A stretch of DNA of 64,000 nt, from NCBI GenBank assembly GCA_034509735.1, contig JACGWO010000006.1, positions 7,021,001 to 7,085,000 on the forward strand. Reading direction: 5' to 3'. The stretch comes from Sesamum alatum (taxonomy: Eukaryota > Streptophyta > Magnoliopsida > Lamiales > Pedaliaceae). Position 1 is the stretch's first letter. Each line of letters begins with the position of its first letter. Below the pieces are notes generated by a model. It ran no database searches and was not told the DNA's origin. It saw only the letters and a list, made by a program, of their open reading frames with translations. The position numbers and the translations under genes are program-made. Shown here in pieces: positions 39,501-51,023 of this stretch.

Positions 39501-39723
39501 AGTTCCAAACTTTCCATTAATATGCCTAGTTGCTGAGCCACCACCACCACCACCACCTAGATCATCTCTTAATGCCCCCCAACCCCCACCCCCACCCCAA
39601 CCTACTCCCTCCATACCCACAAACGACATTTCGCAACAGTTCTTAAGTCTACTAATAAGTTGCAAGGATGTGGTAACCAACTTGACTGAAGCATTAGGCT
39701 ATGTGCCTTACCATGCTCTTTAA
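30599..39723 (+). CDS. PDP1: PWWP-domain protein (PDP1-like), 2 exons, several frame breaks in exon 2
   Basis: Exon 1 is 30599-31679 and is open throughout. Exon 2 runs from 37553 to the TAA at 39721-39723. The junction is GT-AG with matching phase. Exon 1 begins with an acidic, Ser-rich tail and then a PWWP domain at about residues 150-220 (GDMVWGKVKSHPWWPGH; VAFFGDSSYGWF), the fold that reads methylated histone tails or DNA. Exon 2 has Lys-rich clusters that look like nuclear signals, an RRM-like fold (LRAKFARFGPLDHSATRVFW) near 38940-39080, a LKSCLKKPS motif, a proline run and the family C terminus (DISQQFLSLL; LGYVPYH). The coding frame must change about six times between 38280 and 39600, several times at short homopolymers. 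Either this is a decaying copy or the base calls are unreliable. In Arabidopsis, PDPs act with PRC2 and MSI4/5-type chromatin complexes. Confidence 0.85.
32390..33840. repeat. Dispersed repeat present in three partial copies
   Basis: 32395-32520 and 33450-33590 share gggctgagt, catgaaatccttgaac and ctccaatgaattgaag. 33160-33430 and 33590-33840 share tgaaaaagtt, cacaagggtt and caccaatcccttgg-type words. These are direct partial duplications of one unidentified repeat. 32530-32760 is a GC-rich segment between them. Confidence 0.6.
34938..35652. repeat. GC-rich-ended inverted repeat element of unknown class
   Basis: The left edge, aaggtgcgccttggggtgtggcgc, and the right edge, with ggcgtgccatgcaccctt, are imperfect inverted repeats around an AT-rich, pyrimidine-rich centre. 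No clear target duplication was found, so the class (hAT-like is possible) is open. Confidence 0.4.
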
Positions 39724-41978
39724 GATTGGATTGGATATGATGTTTCTAAGAAACGGGGACGAAAAATAATGCAGTTCAGTGAGCCGTGGATGGATTCGAA
39801 CAATGAGAGACGAACCAGAAAAATCAGTTGAGCTGTGGAGACCGAACATGAAGATAATCAGTTGAGCTAACTCTGTTTTTTGTGGATGGCAAATGCAAAA
39901 TTGAGGATTGTTATCAGTGATGGTGATAGCGATAGAGAGTACTTTACTCCGACTTTTTTATGCTATTTCTCTTTATGTTGGTACTCTTTTCATGTGAAAG
40001 TATTGCCTGCCTAGTCCTTTTAGTTTACATAAAACTTGTATGTATGGGCACTATATATATTAACAATGGCAAGTCTCTGACTGCAACATTGCATCTCCAG
40101 AAACATGACTTTTTTTTGTTTTTTTTTTTGCTCTCCACTACTTCCCTCTCTTGATTTGTTGAGATAGAAATGGTAATTCACAAATACATCGATTTAATTA
40201 ATACATTTCGTAACTAAGAATTCTTAAAATAATAAATTATGATTAACTCACATAAAAGTGGAACAAACACCATATTTGTTTGTGCGATATGAATAATAAT
40301 AATATTCTTTTTTATATGCTTCATATATATATATTATTTTAATTTGAGTTTGTGTATTGGAGAAGTTTAACCACCCAATGGGTATATAATCTAGTCTCTA
40401 AGTTGGGTTGAGCCTAATAAAGTGGGTGATCTCTTTGATGTATGTCTAAATGGATACTGGATAGGCTCTTGAGCCCGACCCACCACTTATATTTGACAAT
40501 TCCAATTCTTTTTATGTGAGGTTGAAAGTTATATGCCAATTTTAGAATTACAGGTTCAAATTTTATTAACGTGTGAGACTTGGTTCCTTTGATAATAGTT
40601 TTTAATTGTTATCAGATTAATTATTAATAATTGAAAAATGTCATTATTACGATTAAAAAAACATGGCAAATTATACACTTGAATAATATGTGTTATCATC
40701 ATCAATTAATTATTTGAGTTGACATCACTCTCATCTTTAAAAAAAACGGGCTTGGGTCCAAACCAAAGTGTATAATTCAATTCTTAGGTGAGAATGTACT
40801 TTCCCTTATGTATTGAGCCTGCGAAATTCGGTAATGTATTGAGCATGAATTTGTTACAAATTGAGGGCTAACATTGGACAATCATTTTACAGATATTTAA
40901 AAAAAAAAATTAAATAAGATGAAAGTCAACGTCCTGGATAAAAAATTAATCATGTATGAATCTTTTTGTATTTTCGATGGGAAATGCATATTTTTAATTA
41001 AGTATATATTTTTATGCTTAAATGAAAATAAATTTTGAATGTATGGATTTGATTTTGTTCTACTTTGTTAATGGTGGTGTCAAATCAGTATTGGTGCTTC
41101 TCAGAATGGGCTGACTCGATAGGCCTAAAAAACTCACAAAAGAATGAGATTCAAACAGACCCATGGAGTAACTTGGGCACGAAAACTTCGAAGCCTAAGT
41201 AAAAAGGAGCCCATGTGGATGCACAGTGGTAGTCCACATAGGATCAACCGATCTTGTCACCTCACTCGAAGGCTGAGGAAGTAGAGGAGAAGCAGAAGCT
41301 CATTCCTATCCCAACTACAACTACCTGTCCGAGAGAGGAGGAATCATAGCCGTGGCAGGATGTACCTCCTCAACTAAAACTCGAAAAATAGGGGATTCTG
41401 CCTTCATCCCCAAGACCTAGTCTGCTTGTAAATGGCATACCCCTCACTCGAAATTGATACCCTTTACTTTACATTCAAGCACATGAAACTACATTGTCTA
41501 TTATTCATTGCTTTCTTTCAATATTCTATACTCTTAATCAAATACTATCTTTACATGTTGGAGCGCTAACATTTGTTTTTTAGGTTTCGATTGATAGAAC
41601 TTGCAAGAACCCAACAATTTCATCCTGGACTTGAGCATTTTCGCTCACATTAAATATACTTTTGAATTTGAATTGATGAAAGTTTTTTCTTTTATTGTTA
41701 GTCACGTGAGGTTTATATATATTTTTATTAATATAATTGATAGTTTATAGTTTTTATTGAATTATAATTTTATGATGTCATGTAATGCATTTTAAAAATA
41801 TTATTGGTTTATTAAGTTTTTAATTGAAAAACTTATATAAGTATGCATATATATTTGTATATAATGAATGTGATGAGAATGATGATAAAACCATTTCCAA
41901 TGATAATACATATGAAAAAATATGTTTTCACTTCCGTTGCTATGCAAATTTTTATTTTATTTTTTCCTATAACTATAA
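39724..41978. other. Downstream flank and AT-rich intergenic DNA
   Basis: 39724-40160 is the probable 3' UTR of the PWWP gene. 41090-41640 is less AT-rich, with a tract around ggcctaaaaaactc; it may be an LTR scrap but shows no diagnostic motif. Nothing else is recognisable. Confidence 0.4.
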
Positions 41979-42739
41979 GGGTATGATTGGTATGAGGGAA
42001 TGGATTAGGAATGGAATGAATATTCCTAATCTTATTCCAAATATATGTTTGTATAACTTAGGAATAATAATAACCATTCCTTTGGAATTGCTATTCCCAT
42101 TAAGTATGGATTAGGCATTCCCCCACTTACCCATGGTTTTAGCTATTCCAATAGATTGGGAAATAAATTTTTTATTTTATTGCTAAAATAACTTTAATAA
42201 AATTATAGTTGCAAGATTTATTATCACAAATTATATATTATTTTGAATACATTAAATAAAATAAATATCAATATAAAATATTTAAATATGTGTGACCAAA
42301 ATATAAAATATATAATATGAAAAAAATTCTTAAATATAATTAAATATAATATAAAATTATTAACATCTTTATACGCATTTTACCAAATATTACTATAAAT
42401 AGAGCATTTACCAAATAATAAGTATTTATCAAAAGAATTTAATTAAATATATGAAAACGTCCAACATATATATATAAACTTATAATTAATTTAACTTTTT
42501 AAAATAATATTTCTTATGTCATTAATGAGATGTAGCTAGTTATTTTTTATTAATTTTTAAGTTTCATTATTTAGAAAATATAAAATAAGTAATTTGGAAA
42601 GTTTGATTCAATTCCATATTCCATTCCTTTGGTATACCAAGCATAGGAGTGAATACCAAAATTATTCCATTCCTACTTTTATTCCATTCCTAATTTCATT
42701 CCATTCCACTCATCCATTCCTAATATACCAATCATGCCC
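41979..42739. mobile_element. 761-bp PIF/Harbinger-like element
   Basis: The ends gggtatgattggtat and ataccaatcatgccc are inverted repeats with one difference, flanked by TAA (41976-41978) and TAG (42740-42742). This is close to the three-base TWA duplication of PIF/Harbinger elements. Subterminal regions repeat the word attcc/ggaat many times. No transposase is encoded. Confidence 0.65.
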
Positions 42740-42885
42740 TAGGGCGTTACACAGAGTTCCTATATTCGATCCTCATCCACCAAATTCTGATTAAACTTCA
42801 TAAAACTAACATGGAAAGTTGAATGAATTTTCAGTCTACTCTGCAGCTTCAATTACAATCTCAAGTTGGGTATCATATTTAGGAA

Positions 42886-43133
42886 GGGGAAATAACATTT
42901 TCATCCCATAGCTTTAGGACCTTTCCACTTTTGGTCTATTAGACTTTAAAAGTAGCACTCTCATCCCATGGCAATTTTCGTAGATATTTAACGAAAAGTG
43001 CACGTGACCCTTAATGCATGGGACCAAAAGTACTACTTTTTAGAAATTACGGGACCAAAAGTGAGAATTCCGTAATCAATGGAATCAAAAGTAGGAAGAC
43101 CCTAAATTAAAGGACGAAAAGTGGTATTTCCCC
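42886..43133. mobile_element. 248-bp Mutator-type MITE
   Basis: The ends ggggaaataacattttc and aaaagtggtatttcccc are inverted. The flanking 10-mers tatttaggaa (42876-42885) and tgtttaggaa (43134-43143) match at 9 of 10. The interior repeats gggaccaaaagtg, as in the element at 28090-29045. Confidence 0.8.
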
Positions 43134-43143
43134 TGTTTAGGAA

Positions 43144-43690
43144 CCAACCCATGATGCACCATCCTTGAACTGATCTTCTTCCAATTATGTGGAGTTAATT
43201 TCAGCATACAGTTGATGTCCAACATTAAACTCAACATGACATCTATCCCAATCATAGTACTTCTTTACTCTACACTGAGCATTTATTATCTAGGCTCTTG
43301 TCTCTTGCCTCATCAATCAACTCTTGTTTTTGTCCTCACGAAACAGTAGTTGGAGGGCATTTGCTCCCATTCCCTGCACAGTAATCTCATGGGGAGTCAT
43401 AAGTTGCTTATGTCTAGCAAACCAACCCAATCTTCCTCACTCGCAGTCACATAATGTCTTAAGTACTCCTCAAACAAGGCATTCATCCTCTCTGTCTAAC
43501 CATCGATTTGAGGATGATTGGCTTGGCCATCAAAAACTCGACAAAGTGGTTCAAAACCGTCCCATCACATTGACTAGTTACTCTATGTTGACTACTGCAA
43601 CAAAGAGCTTAATGGACCAGAGGACCTTTTGTCTCAATTAGTAGCAAATTTGACGAATCTCCACAGTTTTTGACATAAAACTCCATTCTT
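43144..43690 (-). pseudogene. Ty3/gypsy integrase fragment
   Basis: On the minus strand, 43400-43640 reads NHPQIDG, a stop, then TERMNALFEEYLRHYV. This is the conserved HPQTDGQTERVN region at the end of the gypsy integrase core. 43160-43260 resembles the following C-terminal segment (KYYDWDRCHVEFNVG). Several stops and shifts are present and no other polyprotein domain remains. Confidence 0.7.
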
Positions 43691-43720
43691 GGACAAATAA
43701 ATCCCTTCCAAAGGCTGGAC

Positions 43721-44255
43721 GGGGCAAAATTGCAGACTTAGTTACATAAGTTAGGTCCATTTTAAATTTGACTCCATGCTTTTTGAAATTTTAATATTAG
43801 TCCCACGTTTCGTTAAAAATAGCAAAAATAATCCCAAAACATTGCAGAATATACCCTCCCAGTAACGACATGAATTATTTAACGGAACTTCAACACGTTA
43901 AACTCACGTGCACAAATCAGAAAAAAGAAAAACGTCAAGTCATTTTTCACCCTCATCTCTTCTTCTTCAAATTACCTCAGTAAAACCCTAACTTCAACCC
44001 ATCTCTTCTTCTCCAAAAACTCTTGCAATCCTCGCATAATTTCTTCGTTTTTTTAGCCTCATTTCTCCTGCAATTTCCCTCCATTCACAAGCACCTTTAA
44101 TTATTTAACGTCGTTACTGGGAGGGTGTATTCTGCAATATTTTGGGACTATTTTTGTCATTTTAATCGAAACGTGGGATTAATATTAAAATTCCGAAAAC
44201 GTAGAATCAAATTAAAAATGGACCTCACCTATGGGATTAAGTTTGCAATTTTGCC
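43721..44255. mobile_element. 535-bp element with 165-base terminal inverted repeats
   Basis: The left arm (43721-43885) and the right arm (44100-44255) are near-complementary; both contain ccctcccagtaacgac-type and cccacgtttcg-type words. Flanking 9-mers (aggctggac, tggccagac) agree at 6 of 9 positions. Mutator-like is the likeliest class. Confidence 0.65.
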
Positions 44256-44380
44256 TGGCCAGACAGCTGTAAATTCTTGGACAAATACCAAGAGGACCAA
44301 ATGCAAATAAGCGATATACTTGCAGGACAGAAAATAAAATCAACCCGAAATAAAAACAAAGGATGTCTTAAACTCACCAA

Positions 44381-47300
44381 TCACACTAGATTAAAAGAGC
44401 GAGCAACTGTATAAAACTGTGATTTAAACTGTGGCCAAACAGATTCTGGCGCCTGTGCATTCAAAGTAAACAATCTTCCCTTTCGGACACAACACACAGC
44501 AACATTATGGCGCCGGAAAACTGAGGTCTCGACCACAAATTCAAGCTCATAATACTTAACCATTCTAACAGAATCCTCTCTCAAACTACAGCCCATCAAC
44601 GTCCCCTTCACGTCTGGGCGTTTGCCCGATCCGGTCATTGTTCCGACGATAGCTTCTCCCACCTCTTCAGCTCCTCCAAACGCTTCAATCCTGCCGATGT
44701 TTTGATCAAGATAATTAAGATTGGAACAAGGATCTTGCTTCATTATTCAACTACATATTGACTATAATTTTATTGACTATGAATTAAAACTGTAGTAAAT
44801 AGTTAATAAGGATAATTATATTTACACCCCTGACCTGTAGGCTATTTACACAAATTACCTATGTCTTTTGTATAATTACAGAAACTATCTTTGATAGTTC
44901 AAAAAATAGGAGTAGTTTGTGTAATAATATCGATTACTTTTGAGGGTGTAAGTGTTATTTTCTAAAAAAAATAGGGATGGTCGTGTAATGATGCTTAAAT
45001 TTTAATTGGATGTAATGTGTAATTATTTAAAAGGCAGAAGGAGTGGTTTATGTAAACAAATCTTAGGTTGGGGGTGTAAATGTAATTATCCCTAGTTATT
45101 ATTAATCACGGTTAAATAAAAATCGATGCAAAAACTTAGATTGTTCATCATGAAAATTATTTTTTGCCACAACTATATATGAAACCATAGCAAATGTTTT
45201 GCTATGACCATTAGCCATGATAAAGTTTTTAGTCACACTCGCAAAAATTACGACCAATAATCGTTGTGTGATCGTGGTCAATGACTATAAACTATGACTA
45301 TTTTTTTTTTTTATCATGACAATTAACCATAATTAAGTATTAAATTTCTTCTGGTGATAGTTGAAAATATGTACATGTGTTCATGAAATCATAATCAAAG
45401 TAGTGGTTGAAAGTTAGTAATTATATTATTACTTTTAAAGTGGAAAGAGTTTATCAGAAATATATATCAAAATAATAGTCCATCATCTCATAAATATATC
45501 TCTCATTAATGTTCCTGACAGTTTAATCGACCCGAATGTAATGGATAAAATTAGAAAAGGGTGAAACTGGAAAAAGGGACTACAAGAAATATACTAATTA
45601 ACCATGAGTAACTACCATGATTAATAATAAATAATAGTAGTAAATAATTATTAACCGCGACCACACGATGGTTGTTGCTTGTGAGTTTTGCAAGGGTGGC
45701 TAAAATATTTTTTCATGACTAATGACAAAATATTTTTTACCATGGCTTTTAGTGTGGCAAATAAACTTTTTTCTTGGTGAAAAAACTAATTTTTTTCATT
45801 AATTTATCTAACCGTGGTTAATTAGTGATATTAGTTACCACGATTTTTTAACCATAACCATTAACCAATATTTTTTTGTAGTGAGGCCCAACTCCTATAT
45901 TAGTCTTCCATAAAATGTTATTATATCATGTAACATAGCCTTATTTGCATGAAAAAAATACAGAATTTGTTTTAAAGAAGAAACACTATAAGACCATGTA
46001 TAAAAAAAATATCATTACAGTTCTCCACAAAATGAAATATTAAACTAGATTTTAAAAAATTAATAACAAGTTTTAAATTTCATAATAATGACAATACATC
46101 ATGTAAAATACTATATGCTTTGTATCAAAAAATTGTTAACACACTATTTACATATTTTCACAAAACTTGGGAAGAGAAAAAGAGAAACTACACAAGTTAA
46201 GAAGAGTACATAATATTAAAAAATTTGTCTGCATTAGTAATGAGTTGAAGTTGAAATTTTTTATGCAAAGCACATTGTGGTACATGATGTCATGTCATTC
46301 TAATAACATTTAAAAGTTATTTTCTTATTTTTAAATTTGGTTTTATATTTTATTTTGTGGATAATTACAATGACAATTTTTTTATACATGATCTTTTTTT
46401 TTTTTTTTTGAAACTTTTTTTATTTTTTTAATACAAATAAGACTATAATATGTGATATATATAAGGATTAATTGCACTTAGACTCCCTCTAAAAATACAT
46501 AATTACACTTTCACCTAAAGAAATTTTAAAATTGCACTTACACCCCTCCAAAAATTCTCTGTTTGTACTTGACTCCTATCTGTTAAGAGTTTGAATAAAA
46601 AATGTTCACGTCAACAAAAATAATTACATAAATTTTTAATGTTTTCCATCATTTAACATTCTCATGTATATTTTTGTACTTATAAGAGGATAAATATAAT
46701 GTATATATATGAAATGATGCCAAGATTATTACATTTTTTTTCTTATAAGTACAAAATTATTACACAAAAATGTTAAATAAAAAGTAAAATTGAAAATATA
46801 TATAATTATTTTTGTTGACGTGAACATTTTCCGTCCGTACTTTAACGAATGGAGGTCAGGTATAAACGGAGAATTTTTGGAGGGGGTGTAAGTATAATTT
46901 CAAAATTTTTTAGGAAAAGAATATAATTATACATTTTTAGAGGGGATCTAAGTGTAATTAACCCTATATATTATGACATTTCATAGAAGACTAACAAAGG
47001 ACTCTGGCCTTTTTCAAATTTTACAGTGTATTTGAACTAAAATGAAATGAAAAATATTAACGAGGGACTAACGAAGAGATTTGGCATAATTTAAATTTAA
47101 AAAAAGTTCAAATTCTTTAACTATTCACCCATAAAAAGTCCATATGCAATTTGTAATTTCTGTACCGAATATTTAGAAGTGCTTACGAGAAATCAATCGG
47201 AACCGGCGACACAATCACACTGACATTGAGCTCTCCGGTTGATCCCGGTGGACCAAACGCCACCGCCGGCTCATTAACATTCCTCCGCCGCCCTCCACCA

Positions 47301-47801
47301 CCGCCCAGAGGAGGAGGATCCAGTGCCCTTTCCGCCTTCCCTGCTGCTCTGTACAATAACGTCTGATCCCCCAACCAACTCTCCGGGTACACAAATTCTG
47401 TCCACAATCAATCCAATCAATTCCAGAAGAAATGAATAGCAAAAAAGGGAATATCAATGGAAGTGTTAATTAACAGCAGCAGCGTTGCACTTACTGACCG
47501 AATCCTTCATTTGTGTCAATGTATCGGCTGTATCCTCCCACCGGATAAAGCGCGTCCAGCTTGAGACTCCGAGCAGCCTCCGGCGAGAAGCCCAGAAGAA
47601 AACTCGTGACCCCCGCCGAAATCGGCGCCAACAGCCAACAGAGAAGCGGGCCTACGCCCGCGAGAAGGCGCCGCCGGAAACGGACTGCAGAGGCCTGAAT
47701 TGGTCCGCCGGCGGCGGGAAAGGCTGTTTGCCGTCATCGGAAGATTGCGTCATGTAGATCCGGCAAGGGAGATTGGATTTGCATGTGGCGAAGAGATTCA
47801 T
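44381..47801 (-). CDS. PsbP-domain thylakoid lumen protein, 3 exons, one frame break
   Basis: Exons on the minus strand: 47801-47499, 47397-47187, 44690-44381 (stop TGA at 44383-44381), with GT-AG introns and consistent phases. Exon 1 encodes a transit-like N terminus and then a hydrophobic stretch (LLCWLLAPISAGVTSFLLGF), as expected for a lumenal bipartite signal. The PsbP-like fold follows: YSRYIDTNEGF, FVYPESWLGDQTLLYR, NVSVIVSPVPIDFS, then in exon 3 VKYYELEFVVE, RHNVAVCC and GRLFTLNAQAPESVWPQFKS. Proteins of this PPD group are lumenal auxiliary factors of photosystems. The member resembles PPD5, but I am not sure of the number. The summed exons are 824 nt, one short of 275 codons. The frame breaks in a G/C-rich tract near 47645-47660, just before the hydrophobic stretch. 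Confidence 0.8.
44809..45092. mobile_element. 284-bp MITE in intron 2 of the PsbP-domain gene
   Basis: The ends aggataattatatttacacccc and ggggtgtaaatgtaattatccc are inverted repeats. Flanking 9-mers tagttaata (44800-44808) and tagttatta (45093-45101) match at 8 of 9. A partial relative is at 14244. Confidence 0.75.
45578..45883. mobile_element. 306-bp CACTA-type MITE in the same intron
   Basis: The left end is gactacaagaaatat, a one-base variant of CACTA; the right end is atatttttttgtagtg. The 3-base duplication AGG flanks it (45575-45577 and 45884-45886). Subterminal words accgcgaccac and ccgtggtta recur. Related, less complete material is at 45130-45380. Confidence 0.7.
46465..46964. mobile_element. 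500-bp inverted-repeat MITE in the same intron
   Basis: Arms of about 100 bases are complementary (ggattaattgcacttag at the left; ctaagtgtaattaaccc at the right). Flanking 9-mers tatatataa and tatatatta match at 8 of 9, though they are AT simple sequence. Same family as 29866-30307. Confidence 0.72.
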
Positions 47802-48102
47802 TTTTAGTTCATGGATTCAAATTTCTTTTGGGCTTGAAGAAATGGTGTTCATCTGTTGGTGAGGGCGGGATTTCGAATTTGATTTTGTTGTGAAGAGATT
47901 AAGAGTATTTTGATATTGTCATCCACTTCTGGTGGTTCACATTTTCTTTCTGCAGATGGAATTGTTAGGAGAATTCTTACATGAAACGCTGTGGAAACAT
48001 TGGCAGATATTGCATTTTTCGTCCTTCCTCTATGGGAATATGTACATTTAGTCATTTATTTTACAAAATTTCAAATTTAATCTCACTTTTCGATAAAATT
48101 AA

Positions 48103-48638
48103 TCGATAATTACACCGTCCTCCCCCGATATTTAGTGTAATTATACATAAAACTCCTGTGATTTGAGTAGTTACATCTAATGCCATTGAGGGTTGTTTTC
48201 ATCTAATAATAGGTCCATTCGTTAGTAAAAATTCACTGAATTTGTTGATATTAACAAAAGAATTTAATAAAAATCTATATTTACCCCTAATTGACTTATT
48301 GCAGGTCAATTACATTTTTTTTTTCTGATCAAACAGCTTTTATACATTTTCATATATTAATGCATATGAAGTGGTATATCTTTACTCTTATAAGGATATT
48401 TTGGTTAGAAAAGATTTGTTTGACCTACAATAAATCAGTAACAAGCCAATTAGGGGATTAAATATGATTTTATCATTCAACCGTCTGACTAATATCAGTA
48501 TATTCATTGAATTGACTAACGAGTGGATATATTTGTTAGACTAAAACAAATTTTAGGGGTACTAGATGTAGTCGCTCAAATCAAAGGGATTTACGTGTAA
48601 TTACACCAAATCTCAGAGGAAGACGGTGTAATTACCCC
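48103..48638. mobile_element. 536-bp Mutator-type MITE with perfect 9-bp target duplication
   Basis: Inverted ends share taattacaccgtc. A 9-base repeat, taaaattaa, flanks it exactly (48094-48102 and 48639-48647). The internal tracts match those of the 15365-15912 element. Confidence 0.82.
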
Positions 48639-48647
48639 TAAAATTAA

Positions 48648-50474
48648 ACACTTTTATATGTAGTAAGGGATGTTTACATTAACTTTTATTTTCGTGGTGG
48701 GAACAAATTATAAAAAAAATTCATAAGTTAAGTATTAAGAAAAGTTTGGATGGTTTGAAAATAACTGTGAAAAGCGAAAAAAAGTTAAAGTTGGAAGGTT
48801 TGAAAAAATAATTTAATATTTATAGTTTTAATAATAAGTTATAGAATTGGTAGGGAGTCCAAATAGAGAGTTTGTTTGAAAAAACAACTTAATATTTACG
48901 AGTTTACTAATAAGCAGTTCAAATGCAGAAGTTTTAAGTAAAAATTGAGTTTTTCTACTTGTTTTCTATAATAAAGTGAGTAACCGCTTGTTTTAAGTGG
49001 TTGCAAACACCTCCATGGTCTTGAACGAAAAAAAGTCAACCACTTATCACTTGACCATTTGTTCCAAACTCCGAACTGAAATAACATTTTTTTTTTTTTT
49101 TTTTTGAAAGGGAAATCATGTAATCAATTAGTGTAGGCTTTAGCCTGAAAAATGTTTACTTTATATAATTGAAGAGCACTCTTTTGGTGTTTTTAGTGTT
49201 TTTGGTTTGTCATTTTTTAAAATTATTTTTTATTAATTCTTATTTTTCTCTCACTTTTCAATTTTCATATCTGTTTTTTCTTCTATCTTTTTTTTCCCCA
49301 ATAATTTCTCATAACTTTGTTTAATTTTTCAATATTTTTATTTAGGATTAAACAAATTTTGCACCACTAAAGGATGCCTATAGTCACATTCACCCTCTAA
49401 AGTATGAAAACTATAAAAAACCCCTCCAACACGCCCCAATTTAATGTACTTACGTGGCCGTTCCCATCAAATATTTAACCGTAAGACGAAAAGTGAGAAA
49501 AACCATAACTTATTGTCCTTAAAGTGATAATCTCGTAATCATTGGACCAAAAGTGAATAAAGGTAAGTTATGAGACTAAAAATGAAATTTTTCTGTAAGA
49601 GGCACGTGCTTCTTTTCCTTCTAAAACACCCACTTAAAAGCCACGTGAGTTTCACGTGGCTGTTTCCGTCAATTATTTAACGACGGATTAAAAGTGAAAT
49701 AAGATGTAAGATATTATCTTTAAAGTGAGACCAAAAGTGATCAAGACCTAAGTCATGGGACCAAAAATAAAATTTTCTTTCTTTAGACCAAAAGTGAACA
49801 GGACTTAAGTTATAAGATCAGAAATGAGATTTTTCCTTTCAAAGAAATATTGACGAAACATTAAAAAATAACATATAACTTAGATGTTGGATTTATTGTA
49901 TAGTAGCATTTTAGTCATAGACTAAACTTTAGTCTTATAATTATATTTTCATATTAAATGACCAATAGATTAAAGGACTAACTGGGTAACCATTAATTAA
50001 CTATACATGGAAAATGAGCCAATTATATTGAACATCCAGAAATAGAAAAACTAACACATAGACACGAGAATTACATTTTGTAAGAATAATTTTATATGAA
50101 TAGTTAAAATTAATAAAAATGAAAACTAAATGTTTGAATAAAAAAAAGATAACCGGAAATAGAAACATCAATTTCGCTCAATTGATTCTTTTAGAAATTC
50201 AAAAAATTGATTAATGTCTTACGAATTGACTCTTAATATTATATATATAGTCATTACGCACCATTGATACTTTTACTTCGTTATCAATTAATTTTCAATT
50301 CAACACCATAGGCGTACAATGATAGCAAATACAACACGCAGTTATAAAAGTTAACGTATAAATATTGCACAAAATTAGATAATTACAGTTTGATTATATG
50401 AATAAAACTAAAAGGTCAACTAAAAATATAAAATAAAAAATTGCAAAAGAAATCCAAAATCTAAAATCTATATA
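48648..50474. other. AT-rich intergenic DNA with degenerate MITE remnants
   Basis: No gene was seen. 49380-49830 contains repeated gaccaaaagtga and cacgtgg words in two degraded blocks, relating it to the elements at 28090 and 42886. A T-run lies at 49088-49105. Confidence 0.5.
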
Positions 50475-50479
50475 CATAA
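50475..50479. repeat. Left 5-bp target duplication of the copia element
   Basis: cataa precedes the 5' LTR; catag follows the 3' LTR at 60968-60972. Four of five bases agree, the difference being one transition. Confidence 0.6.
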
Positions 50480-50992
50480 TGTTAAAAATTGGCCCATGTC
50501 CCTCGTCCCTCGTCCCAGCCCAAGTCCTTTATCAGCCCCTATCTGGATGGCTTGGCCCAGTTTTTCTCGGCCCACTCAGAGATCCGACCTAACTCCTCTA
50601 CTTAAAAGGGTTCCCCCACTTTGCAGAACCTTAATTTGCCTCTTCTCCTCGTCTTCTGCCTCTTCACCTATCTTCGCCTCCTCGTCTCTTCTGCCTTCAT
50701 GGTTTTCTCCACCACCGCCACCTTCTCCCTCTTTCTGATTATAATATCTTTATTTCTCCCTCTCTATTTAAGGTCGTCGGTAGTTTCTGATGAAGAACCA
50801 CCGAACAAAAAAATATCCTAACTAACCCTTCTCTCCCACTCAATCTAAAAGTTCTCTATTAACGGTGCTTTGTGCAGTAGTGCCTCGTGCAGTCCTTTGT
50901 GTACGTTTGCCAGAGGGGCTTGGGTCAAGAAACCATAGGAGGTTGCCGGCGTTTAGGGCTTTGGGTTTCCACCTCTTTGGATTTAGCCAAAG

Positions 50993-51023
<31 letters not shown>

